DNA of 64,000 bases from Rhodeus uyekii (taxonomy: Eukaryota; Chordata; Actinopteri; Cypriniformes; Acheilognathidae). Below the pieces are notes generated by a model. The model had not been told where the DNA came from, ran no database searches, and saw nothing but the letters and a program-made list of their open reading frames with translations. A program made the translations under genes and the position numbers. Positions 1 to 11,900 of this stretch are shown here, piece after piece (the first letter of the stretch is position 1; each line of letters begins with the position of its first letter). Location of the stretch: NCBI GenBank assembly GCA_037043235.1, contig JAWRVZ010000096.1:2315501-2379500 (forward strand), read 5' to 3'.

Positions 1-310
1 TCTCTCCCATGTCTTTGTGTCTCATTAGCGTCTGCCCCGCCTCCTTGTTTCCCATAATCATTCTCAGCTGTCTCTGATCACTACCTTCTCTCATGTGTCC
101 CTATTTAATCCCGGTGTGTTTGCTGTCCTGTGTGGTGTCGTTGTCATTTCATGTCTGTTCCTTTGTTGGCTGTTTCCCCGTGCCTGATTTCCCCGTTCCA
201 TCTGGTTTGTTTTATGTTTAGTATTTATGGTCATGTTTATGTTATGTTTTCCCCATTGTGGGTTTTTGTTTTCATTTTGTGTTCTATTATTGTTGTTGAC
301 ACTCTCCCTT
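1..310 (+). repeat. LTR-like fragment, truncated by window start
   Basis: The stretch resembles, in opposite orientation, part of the LTR at 36481-36902. Both share a run containing ccctatttaatcc, then gtgtttgctgtcctgtgtgg, then gtcgttgtcattt. There is no open frame longer than about 100 codons and none with recognisable homology. It is probably an old LTR of the same broad Gypsy-like family, cut by the window edge; its right boundary near 310 is a guess, because the LTR end does not align cleanly. Confidence 0.4.
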
Positions 311-1040
311 AAATAGGGGATCCCCCCTCGAGGCCACCTAGAGGCTAAAACCAAAAATAACACAGAGAATAAAATGATTTGAAATAACACTATGTACTCT
401 GATGCTGATGAGAGATGTTGTTTTTTGCACTGTGGATAAAGTAAACAGTCAAGTTTAATCGTAGTTGAACTTCCTGCTTGTCTTCATTGCCTTTAACTTG
501 TAATGTGACAACATTGATTATTTGAAGTCAATATTGAACAAAAACCTAAACTCTTTGCCCGTCAGCATTTGTTTTAAGTGATCAGCCACTGCCAGCATTT
601 TTGATAATTTCACAAAAATTCATGGCCTCCAGAATATTGTGTTGCATGAATATCAGAACATGCATGTGATACAATTCAAGATATGGAAGGAAGAAGAGGG
701 TCGGCTGAGTGAAACTCATGCTTTTATTCACTCAAAATATAAACAGAACAAATGTGTGTTCACTGTGTTTCCATTTACTCTCTCTTATGAACAGACAATG
801 TCAGATCCACATCATATCCTCCCAGCAGTGTGATCACACATGAGTTCTCAGTCTCTCTCTGACAGCTTCCTATTTTCTGCTGGCTTTATCCAGTCTCTCC
901 ACACCAGTTACTGCAACAAGACACTGGTGTTTGATCGTTCATAAGAGAATAGATTTCACGCTTTTTTGGGTTATTTAATAATGTTCATAACAAATACAAA
1001 CAATAACAGAAAATAACAAGGAAATCCAACTGAATTAATA
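311..1040. other. Intergenic, no gene seen
   Basis: AT-rich sequence with no open frame that resembles a known protein and no clear RNA gene. Short frames here, such as 639-833, have no domain character. Confidence 0.6.
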
Positions 1041-2200
1041 GACCCTTTTCACAGTGACATCAGAAAACTTACGCCTTTCCTCAAAGCAGGGTATCTTCAC
1101 TTCCGTTTAGCCGCACTGGCTAACTAACAACACGAAAAGTAAAGATTATAGTAATAATTATAATGTTTACGTATTTACAGGTTTCTGTATTTTAGTTCGT
1201 TTGATAATGTTAATGATTATTTCCAGTTTACAACTCTTTAATATGTGCGTGAACTGGATGGTAAAGTAGGCTATTTTGTAGCAACAGGAACAATATGCAT
1301 CGCTCTCAGCCTGCATTGCCTGAAGTTTACTAATAAGTTTTAAATTTTATATTATGTATTCCAGCACAGTTGTTTAGAATGACCTCTTAACCCAATCTAA
1401 CGGTCAAACCATTTTCATATTCTGATGTGATTCATTATTCCTCTTTACCTGTGTCCATCTTTCAACAGTTTCCCACCCATCAAGCATGGCACAGTCTTCT
1501 TGTTGATGCTATTGTAGTGTTCCTTGTTGTTCAATAAATTAATGTAAAAAAATATCGTGGCAGTAAATTACTTTTATAACTATAGGCCTTCATGGCCTTT
1601 TTGTAATGTTCCACATTGGAATGCTTATAATGTGTTTGATCTACACAATGTTGATATATGTTTGCAGTGTTTACATCGAACCCAAATATGCTCAGTCAAT
1701 GAACAATGTTCAATAAACATCATACAATTGTGATAATCTGTTGCTCTAATTATTTTATTGTAATGTTGAATTGTATTTCATTTTTCCTGTTGTCAAAATT
1801 CTACAAAAAATGACAACGTCAAAGAAGTTTGTTTGACACCTTTGCCAATTTATTAATAAAACAACTCACATGTACAGAAGTATTCACAGCCATTGCCAAG
1901 ACACTCAGCTTGATCCTGAAAAGTCACTCTTACTGCCATATGCATTGTACAGTGTGCATTTCACAACGGTATGGGCACAATTCCTGGACTTCTTTAGTAC
2001 TGGTTTGTATCATCTATCAAGTTTAGAACGTGTTGTAAGTGAAAATGTGTCTGAAAGTCGCTGTAAATCATAGACACATGTCTGGCAGAGGTAGAAGGGA
2101 CTGTGCAAACTTAATCGCGTTCACTCTTGCGGCCGGCGGAAGTAACGATACCCTGCTTTGAGTTAAAATGGAAGTTGTGTGACGTCATGTGAAAAAGGTC
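1041..2200. mobile_element. Non-autonomous DNA transposon with long terminal inverted repeats
   Basis: The left end begins gacccttttcacagtgac and soon reads ctcaaagcagggtatc then acttccg. The reverse complement of the right end begins gacctttttcaca and contains the same ctcaaagcagggtatc followed by acttccg. The arms are about 80 bp, imperfect, and enclose about 1 kb of AT-rich sequence with no transposase. Flanking bases are AT-rich (ttaata on the left, aattac on the right) and a target duplication could not be resolved, so the superfamily is open. It sits just upstream of the TRIM gene. Confidence 0.65.
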
Positions 2201-2426
2201 AATTACTGAACACCTGAATTAACTAAGACATTTTTGGCATCAAAAATAAAATCCAGAGTATGTGGGCGTCTTGTTGAAACTGAACTTGGAACCTGCTTTG
2301 CAGACAAACCTGTTTTTCACACGTCACTCAAACACAGAACCAGGAAACAGGAATCATGTGAGTTCAGAGAAACACAAACTGAACTGCTGTTGAGCTGTTG
2401 TGTGTTTGTGTGTCTCATGCAGTAAA

Positions 2427-2999
2427 ATGGCAGAAGCCAGATTTTCCCAGGATGAGTTCATGTGTCCAGTGTGTCTGGATCTGCTGAAGGATCCAGTGGC
2501 CATTCCCTGTGGACACAGTTACTGTAAGATCTGTATTACAGGCTGCTGGGATCAGGAGGATGAGAAGAGAGTCTACAGCTGCCCTCAGTGCAGAGAAACC
2601 TTCAGTCCAAGACCTGCTTTAGCTAAAAACACCATTCTGGCTGAAATGGTGGAGAAACTGAAGAAAACTAAACTTTCTGCTGACTGTTACGCTGGAGCTG
2701 GAGACGTGCAGTGTGACGTCTGTACTGGAAGAAAACACAAAGCTGTCAAGTCCTGTCTGGTGTGTCTGGAGTCTTACTGTCAGAATCACCTTGAACAACA
2801 TGAGAGTTTGTTTAAAGGAAAACGACACAAAGTGACTGATGCCACTGGACGACTGCAGGACATGATCTGCCAAACACATGATAAACTCCTTGAGGTTTTC
2901 TGCCGCACTGACCAGAAGTTTATATGTGTGTTGTGTACGATGGATGAACATAAAAACCACGACACCGTATCAGCTGCAGCACAGAGGACAGAGAAACAG
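2427..2999 (+). CDS. TRIM exon 1: RING and B-boxes
   Basis: This exon encodes 191 residues. Zinc ligands of a C3HC4 RING are visible as C13, C16, C28, H30, C33, C36, C52 and C55. A B-box1-like stretch with a C-D-V-C start follows near residues 92-120, and a B-box2-like stretch containing C-V-L-C and DEHKNH lies near residues 148-180. The ATG at 2427 is preferred over the in-frame upstream start at 2400, because it begins the usual MAEA-type TRIM N-terminus and has an aaaATGg context. The exon ends in phase 0 at cag|gt. Confidence 0.88.
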
Positions 3000-5900
3000 G
3001 TATGAAATAATGTTGACACTATTTAATTGACACCCATATGATCAGGAAACATCATTCACACTGCAGACGTCAGCAGAAATGAACAGTAGCTGTAAGTGAA
3101 GTTTCACTGATGAGTATTTTTGCTCCACACTGAACTTAACAGAAAATATGGTGAAATGCTGTGTAAATGTAACACGTGTTCCTGTCTGGGTCTTTGTCAC
3201 TTCCTGCCTAGATCCAGGTCTTATGCTTCATGTACATTCATGAGTAACTTCAGGAGTTTGAACCTACAGCCTTTGGTTATAAATTTTCCTGTTACTGCAT
3301 TCAACTCTTCACAGGATGATTTAGTGACAGCAGTATAAAGTCTCATCTCTGTTATTGGTTTGTGCTGCAGAAGCAGCTGAAGGAGACGCAGAGGTCGTTC
3401 CAGCAGAGGATCCAGCAGAGAGAGAAAGATCTTCAGCAGCTGAGAGAGGCTGTGGAGTCTCATAAAGTGAGTCTGGAGAAGAAGAGGAGTTTGAGAAGTG
3501 TCAGTCAGGTTTCTCCTCTGTCAGTCCCACTGAAGCCTCTGTGTGATTGTGATGTGTGTCCTAACAGATCTCTGCACAGACAGCAGTGGAGGACAGTGAG
3601 AGGATCTTCACTGAGCTCATCCGCTCCATTGAGAGAAGCCGCTCTGAGGTCACACAGCGGATCAGAGATCAGGAAAAGACTGCAGTGAATCGAGCTGAAG
3701 TACGACTGGAGCGACTGGAGCAGGAGATCAATGATCTGAGGAGGAGAGACGCTGAGCTGGAGCAGCTTTCACACACACAGGATCACATGCTTTTCCTGCA
3801 GGTAACAGAGATCTAGAAGAACAGGATCATAGTGAGACTTGAGCGAGATCCTGCTGTGACAGAGAAACATTAAATTCTCATTTTCTAACGATCAACAAAA
3901 GCTGAAAAAATCTGACAGTAATGCAGGTTATTGACTGAAGTGTGCAGTTGATGAGCTTTGGTTTCTGTTTTTTGTAGAGTTTCCAGTCTCTCTCAGCTCC
4001 TCCTGAATCTACAGACGTCAATGACAATCTCTTAAGTTCTCTCTCTTCTTTTGATGGTGTGAGAGAATCTGTCCATCAGCTGAAAAACAAACTGGAAGAT
4101 TTCTGCAAAGAGGAGCTGACGAAGATCTGTGACAGAGGTAAAGTCCTGGAGATTCATCTGCTCTCAGAAATGATCCTCCATCATCTCATTTCATCATATT
4201 AGAAATGCAGGATAACTTTGTCTCGTCATGATAATCTCACTCTTCATATTGATTTCCACAGTCAGTTTCACCAACATTGTTCCCAGAACCAGGACCGACT
4301 TCCTACAATGTAAGTCACTGAGAAAACAAGCAGAAAAACTCACTGAGTTCATGATCTTCCTGTAGAAGGTGAAAGAAAACATGAGAGAAGAGTTTCAGGG
4401 TTGATCATGTGACACTTTCATTAAGTCATTAAGATGATTCAACAATAATTATAATAATTTGATCAAGTTTTAAACAGTGTTGCTATTGATTATCAGTGAA
4501 AAATCCTTTAATGTTTCTTTAAATTTCTGTCTGACAAACCCTTTTCACAATTTTAATTGGCTTAAAAAAATTCCAGTGAAAAATAATCGTATTATTCATT
4601 AGTTTGAGAATATATTCAGTTTTTTTAAGAATGTATTGAATCCCCAGTTTATTTCTGTGCTGATGTCCGTCATGAAGTGTATGTGCTGTGAATAAATATA
4701 TAATGATTGTGCTTAATGAATGTGTGAAATTAGCAATACATAATATACACGGACAGTAAAGACATTTATGATACTAAACATTTCTATTTTAAATAATATT
4801 AATTTCTGTTTCTATTTGTCGTTCTGTTCAATAAAATAGAATAAATCCTGATAAATATATATTCTTTTATTTACGATGTAAATTTTTTTTGGATTTTGGT
4901 TTTATTATGATTTATTATTTATATTTGTGTGTCACATAACATTTGATTTGATGGAATAGTTAAAATATCATTATCATTAATTTATTTATAAATTACAAAC
5001 TAAATTTATTAAAATTTGTGATGGAAACTTTTATTATGTAGATTATCTCAGATTATCAGCAAACAAGAAGATTTACATAATTTTTCCAACCGGAAAACAA
5101 GAAGAAGAAAAAAGCATTTTGTGTTTTATTGTGTCTGAATGCTGGAAGTTTATAAACCATATTCAACACGTCCATATACTCTTTTATTCATTTACGTCAT
5201 CATTCATTTATTTGTTTCCCTTTATTTGATATTTATTCATGAGTGAACGAGAGTCTGAAACTCAAGTCAATGTTTCACTAAAAAGTAAAAAGTGAAACTG
5301 AAAACATCTCAGGTTACGTATGTAACCATAGTTCCACGAAGAGGGAACGAGATGTTGCGTCGAACGCTTTCGGGTACCTGGATGATATCTTGCGAAGCAC
5401 AATATGTAAATGATCGAACGATGCTTGGCCAAATCTCAACCAAATTTGCTCCAAAACCTCCAATCCCCAGGCCTCGGCCCCTGTCTTGACAGGAAGTCTG
5501 CTTCCACATTCTGGGTCCTAGGGATGTGAACTGCTCGTAGATGGAGCAGTCTCCCTTAGGACCTAAGGAGGATCCGGCGCACCAGTTTGTAAAATGGTCG
5601 CAAATGTAAACACCGCTGATGATTTTTTTTAGGAGACCACAGTGGTGCTGTCGGTCTGAGCAACCTTATGGTGGCCTCTGAGGTCTGGGAGGAATGCCTG
5701 AAGCGCCCTCCAAGCAGCCATCATCTCTAGCAGGTTTATGTGCCATGATAACTGGTGCTCATGACCTTGGGCGGAGCGGTTTCTCAAGACTGCTCCCCAG
5801 CCCGTAAGGGATACATCCGACGATAGCATTATGCGTTGACAAGGAGCTCCCAATACGGGTCTATGAGACAGAAACCAGGGTTTCTTCCACATATCCAAGG

Positions 5901-8900
5901 CACGTAAGCCTCGCCGTGTGACCTTGATAGTGCGGAAAGGGTTGTCCCTCAAGGAAAACCCTCTGGTTCTGAGCCACCACTGTAGCAACCTCGTGTAGCA
6001 GCCCGAGCGGGGTAACGCAGGAAGCTGCTGTCTGAGACCCAGCACTCGCTGGAAGTGCTTTACAGTGAGTGGCTGGCCTAGTTAAACTCTTTGACGGCTA
6101 ACAGGACGGAATCGATGCGCACAGGGGAAAACCCAACAATGCAGGGGAAGGTCGTCCTCTGGAGAGGAGAGAGCACAGTCTTCTTTGCATTTAGTCTCAA
6201 CCTCAACACATTAAAGTGCACAGGAACAACATCTCAATGTTGAACTGCTAGCTGTAGCGACTGGGTAGAAAAAGCCAGTCATTGATATAGTTGAGAACTC
6301 TGATGCATTGGAGGCGCAGCAGGATTAGCACTGCGGCCATGCATATGATCAACATGCGCGGTGAAAGAACCAGGCTGAACGGAAGCACTTGATATTGGTA
6401 AGCCTTCCCCCCAAAGACGAACCTAACGTGAGGAGGGTACATGGCCTCTTGCCTCAACAGAGTGTCTACTTCCTGTTCCGTGACCAGAGCCTGCTTAGGG
6501 TTCACCACGGTAGAATCCTGCTAAAGTAAAATAATAAAAATGTTTCTCATTGGGTCCTGCAAGAAATATTTATATTATTTTACTTTAGCAGGGAATTTCT
6601 GGTCACATCTTATGCCTACCAGAAATTCTAATGAGGGAACCAGCCTCTCAAGGCTGGCCTCTGGTGCTTGAGTGGCAGACACTCCAGGGCCCGGTTTTCA
6701 GGGGAATGCCTAGAGTGAATGCTCTAGAACCCTCCTTGGAGGGGGTGATCTCCTCAGAGCACCCAGACTCACAGCTGGCAGCTGAGGAGGAACACCTGCG
6801 CTTATGTAGCCTTCTTGGTGAGGATGACGGTCCTCAGATCCGTCCTCCTGCCAGAAGGCTGAGGCTGGGAGTGCCGGCCCGACCCCACGGGTTTCTGGCG
6901 GGGTTAGCGGGTTGCGACCCTCTGCCTCAAAGCAGCCCATTGTGAGGAGCTCTGGGGCTGTGGCTGGCTCACAGCCCCTAATTTGAGAGCAACGAGGCAG
7001 TAGCACACTGAACGCCACCTGCTGCATACAGCCTCCTAGAACTTATCGACGATCGTCTCAACAGCGCCACTGAAAAGCCCAGAAGATGAGAGAGGGGCAT
7101 CCAGTAGGAACTTATTTTCCTTATCTTTAAAAGTTTGAGGCATAGATGCCTCATATATACATATACATCTATGCCTCAAACTTTTAAATTTAAAGATAAA
7201 AACACATGAATCACGCACGAATTACGCACAGATTTTCGTTTCTGCACGGAGCGTGTGTTGTATGCATAATTCGTTGGTGGAACGAACGTGGACCGTCAGT
7301 GATTGTAAGTGGATGTGCGTCGAAGGTGGTTTGTGCGTGATTTTGAGTTTTGAACGGTTCAAAATTTTTCCGTGTGCGTTATTCATGAGTCGGCGTGCGT
7401 AGTTTATGCGTTGAGTATGCGTGACTATGCGTGGGACACGCGTCGGAACTGGTTCTAAACCGCGCACGTCCACGTCCGTCCACTGACGCCCCACCTTCAT
7501 ATCATGCATGAACCTCACACCTATCACGTTCATTCCACTGACATCCACGGAACAAAAGTGCTTGTACGTGGAACGAGTCGCGAAGCCTGCGTGTTTGGAC
7601 ACGCTCCATCAGTGATTCATGCGTCGGGTGTGCGTCGAATGTTCATTGAATACTGCACCGTATTTGCTTGTATGCGTCGACGTGCGCGAAATGTCAGTGA
7701 TTCGTCAGTGATTGTAAATGATAAGTGCGTTGTTCATGCGTGATTCATCAGTGATTTCTACCCCCGACAGCCCAAAAATTTTGTCAATTTCTCGACACAC
7801 AAGCACGCGCAAACCCAATCTGTGCGTGATTTGTGAGTGATTTGTGCGTGATCGGCTGTGTGACTGGCCCTTTAGCACGAACGCTCCTTTGCCGGTAATA
7901 AATAGTAAACATGGCGCGCGAGTCACTTCCTCGAATAACTGGAGGCAAATCTTTTCTCAGCATTCAATGCTGACAACATCCACCTCCTCAGAGATAGATC
8001 GTTGCAGCGCCTGTGCCTCTGTTTGATCAGATGTAACCGCCCTCGGGCGTGCACTGGCACTGGATCTGCCGGGAGATAAGGTAGTGCCCGTCTCAGAGCA
8101 CCTGCAGCGGTGGCTGGCTGCAGTAATTACAGTCAGCACTCTCAAGCGCTGATCGAGCATGCTCTGCTCCCAACAAACACACAGTGAGTGCGTATCCCCA
8201 CTCAAAATGTAGTGAGGGCAGAGAGATGCGCACTGCACAAATGTTTGATTCGCCATTTTGAAAATTGGAGAGCCCTTTTCTTTTAAACTAATCTAGGGAA
8301 TAGTTCAGTCGAAGGAAACAAACAACCAGCGCGACAACACACTCTCACACAGGGCTTGCGAAGACACCTAAGCTGCTGTCACCGGTTTCCGGCACATCTT
8401 TATCATCCTGGTTCGTGACGTCACCAACTTCCGACCGTCACTCACACTCGGTTGATGGATCGTTCAATCGTTTACATATTGTGCTTAGCGATTTTATTGT
8501 GCTAAGTTTTTTTTTTTTATAACGTTGCAGTTCATTTTCATTGATGACTAAAATAATCTAATATTTTTATTAATTTAATAATAAAAATTATCACTAATAC
8601 TAATTTAAAAATTAAATTGAAAATAATGAATCTTGTTCCCTTTCAGGGAACTCGAGCTGTGTCGAAGCACTAGGGGAAATAGCCTTGCGTGAGTCACGTG
8701 AAGATCTATGCAACCAATGAGAAGCGAACGCGTGTGAATGCGTCACTGCCGGCCGCAGCCGGTGACGTCATGAGGAAGAGCATAAAGCGCGTCTGAAACC
8801 GGGGCGCGTCAGCTCTGAATGCCTTCAGCGTGCTGTGTCTGTGCGAGAGTGGTTTTTGAGACTTGATAGCTTAAAAAATCAAAGAATGAGTGTGAAAAGT

Positions 8901-11900
8901 GTGGCGAGAGATGAACAGAGTTTCAGACCGTGTGTTTATCCCTGTCCTCGTTTTATAACGGGCAGGGATACACATGTAATGTGTGTTATCTGTTTAGGAG
9001 TGGAACATGCACGGTCGGCTCTTGAGGGCGCCGGCTGTAAAGACTGTGAGCAGTTTTCTCTGCATGTTCTCCGCTCCCGCCTGGCGGTCTGTAACGAGGC
9101 CGCCCAGGCTAGTGTTCCCCGGGGTTCGGGACCTGCAGCGGCCGAGGCGTTGCGGCGCTCTCAGTCCTGGGGTTCACAAATGGATCTCGCTGAGGCTGCT
9201 GGGGTGGGTCCGTCCTTACCTCAGCCCTCACGAGACCAAACGGGTTCCAGTCACGGGCACTCCTCGGGAGATGTTCGTGCTGTGACTCCAACATTAGCTT
9301 TGTCGAGTTCCGATAGTGAGATGGACTTAGCTAGTGTTGACCCGGCAGAGGAGGCTTCGCCACTCTCCTCGCCGGCGTTTGAAGAGCTAGTTGAGGTTGT
9401 GGCGCGAGCTGTCTCTCGTCTGGATATTGAATGGCCGGCGGAGACCAGAAGCGCCCGTCCTAAAAGAAGTATGTTGGACGAGCGTTATCTGCCGGCTCGC
9501 GTCACTCCCCCGCGCCGAGCTATGCCTTTCCTTCCCGATTTGCATGCCGAGGTATCCAGATCGTGGGAAAAGCCAGCCTCTGAGAGAGTTCATACACGGA
9601 ACAGTTCGATGTATACGAATCTCGCAGGGGCTCAAAGCTATTGCTATGGGGGGATGCAGAAGGTGGATGAGGCGTTTGCGAGCTACCTTGTGCCCCAATC
9701 TGCGTCCTCCATTAAAGCTCCGGCGCTCCCCTCCAAGCCGATGCGCGTCACGTCGTCTTTGGTGGGGAGAGCGTACTCAGCCTCTAGTCAAGCCGCAGCG
9801 TGCCTGCACACCACGGCTCTGCTGCAGGCTTATCAGGCTGAGTTGCTGGGGGACCTCAACGAGGGCGGCGGTATCGGTCCGGAGACAGTGGCAGAGCTGC
9901 GCCGGACCGTGGATCTGTCTCTCCGGGCCACTAGGGAGACGGCCTACTCTGTCGGTCGCTCCATGGCAGCTCTGGTGGCTACGGAGAGACATCTTTGGCT
10001 CAATTTGTCTTCCATCAAAGATAGGGACAAATTTGTTTTGCTGGACGCTCCTCTGTCCCCTTCGGGCTTGTTCGGCGACGCCGTAAAAAGCGTTGTCGAC
10101 AAGTTTCAGGAGGCTGCACGACAGCAGGTGGCGTTCAGTAAAGTTATTCCCCGCCGCCCTCCACGTGAGACCGCCAGTCAAAGGGGGTCTCAGAGCTCTT
10201 CACACAGGGCCGCTCAAAAACGAAGTGTCGCCACCCGTCTTCCTCCGGCTAATCCCGGGGGGTCGGGGCGACAGGCTCAAGCCTCTGGCAAGAGGGGCGA
10301 TCTGAGGGCTGTCCTGAGCGCTAAGAAGGCTAAGAGCAAGCGGCCCTGACGCCAAGCCGCAACAAGGTGGTGTATCCCTGGAGCAGCTGACCAGTCAGCC
10401 CGCCATGGGAAAACCACCCCCTCTGAGGAGGGTCCTAGAGCACTCCACCCGGGAATCCGGAAATCCCGGCCCAGTGGTGGACATGCCATCAGCACCAGAG
10501 GCCAGCCCCGGGAGGCTGGTTCCCCTAGTAGAATTCCGGGATGCGTGGTCACGGCTACCCGGTATCTCTCAGTGGGTCCTGCGCACGGTCACCTTAGGGT
10601 ACGCCATTCAGTTCGGGGTCTCACCACCCCAGTTCTCGGGGGTCCTACAGTCTGCTGTAGGCCCTCAGCAGGCTCTGGTCATGGAACAAGAAGTAGACAC
10701 TTTGCTGGCGAAAGGGGCCATCGAGTATGTACCCCTCGCAGAGAGCAAGTCCGGGTTCTACAGCCGGTACTTCATAGTTCCAAAGAAGGATGGAGGGTTG
10801 CGGCCCATTCTGGATTTACGTCTCTTGAATCGTGCGGTCAAGCGTCTAAAGTTCAAAATGCTAACGCTCAAACAGATCGTAGTGCAGATCAGATCCGAGG
10901 ATTGGTTTGTCACAGTCGACCTCAAGGACGCTTATTTCCATGTCTCCATCCTTCCGCAACACAGGAAGTTCCTGAGGTTCGCCTTTGGGGGAAAGGCGTA
11001 CCAGTATCGGGTGCTTCCTTTCGGCCTAGCGCTCTCACCCCGCACGTTTACGAAAGTCGTGGACGCTGCTCTAGCTCCCCTGCGGTCACGGGGCATCCGT
11101 GTCTTAAACTATATAGACGACTGGCTTATTCTGGCCCAGTCGCCGCAGTTGGCGGAGCAACATCGAGATGTAGTGCTCGCACACATAAAGGAGCTGGGGT
11201 TGAGGCTGAACGCCAAGAAGAGTGTCCTTTCTCCTGCTCAGAGAACCACCTTCTTGGGAGTCGTCTGGGACTCAGTAGCGATGTCGGCCCGGCTTTCCCC
11301 CGGGCGCATCCAAGTTATCTGTTCAGCCGTCAAGAGCATCAAGTTAGGCCAGCCACTCACTGTCAGACACTTCCAGAGGGTGTTAGGGCTCATGGCAGCG
11401 GCTTCCTGCGTCATCCCGTTGGGCCTGCTGCACATGAGACCCCTGCAGTGGTGGCTAAAGACCAAGGGGTTTTTCCCGAAAGGGAACCCGCTTCGCATTA
11501 TCAAGGTCATGGGGCGATGCCTACGCGCCTTGAGTATGTGGAAGAATCCTTGGTTTCTGTCTCAAGGCCCAGTGCTAGGGGCTCTGGCTCGGAGAGTCTC
11601 TCTCTCGACAGATGCCTCCCTCTCGGGCTGGGGGGCGGTCTTGAGAGACCGCTCCTCACAAGGTCTATGGAACAGTCGGCACCAAACCTGGCACATAAAC
11701 ATGTTAGAGTTACTGGCGATCCGCAAAGCACTCCGTGCGTTCCTACCGGACCTTCGCGACCACCATGTCACTGTTTTCACCGACAGCATGACTGCGGTTG
11801 CGTATATCAATCACCAGGGGGGTCTGCGTTCGCGACCACTTTACAAGATGGCGCGACAGATCCTCCTCTGGGCCCAGGGAAAGCTGCTCTCCATCCGGGC

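Larger units (their letters stand above)
5303..8495 (-). mobile_element. Degraded DIRS-order retrotransposon in TRIM intron 5
   Basis: The left end (aacatctcaggttac, followed by a palindromic tacgtatgta-type run) matches the outer right end of the other DIRS copies in inverse orientation. The opposite end (about 8330-8495) carries the complementary inner repeat, including acatattgtgctt against aagcacaatatgt near 5397, but its outermost part is lost. Reading leftwards there are remnants of gag, reverse transcriptase and RNase H. No recombinase remnant was recognised and all frames are broken. It is older than its neighbour at 8635-13798, which lies in opposite orientation only about 140 bp away. 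Confidence 0.75.

Noticed and set aside
2276..2285. Near-ISRE gaaactgaac upstream of the TRIM start
   Set aside because: The last base departs from the GAAANNGAAA consensus and there is no second site or TATA box in register. It is only suggestive.
5294..5303. Interferon-response-like motif gaaactgaaa
   Set aside because: It lies deep in a TRIM intron at a transposon border; a single 10-base match is expected by chance in AT-rich DNA.
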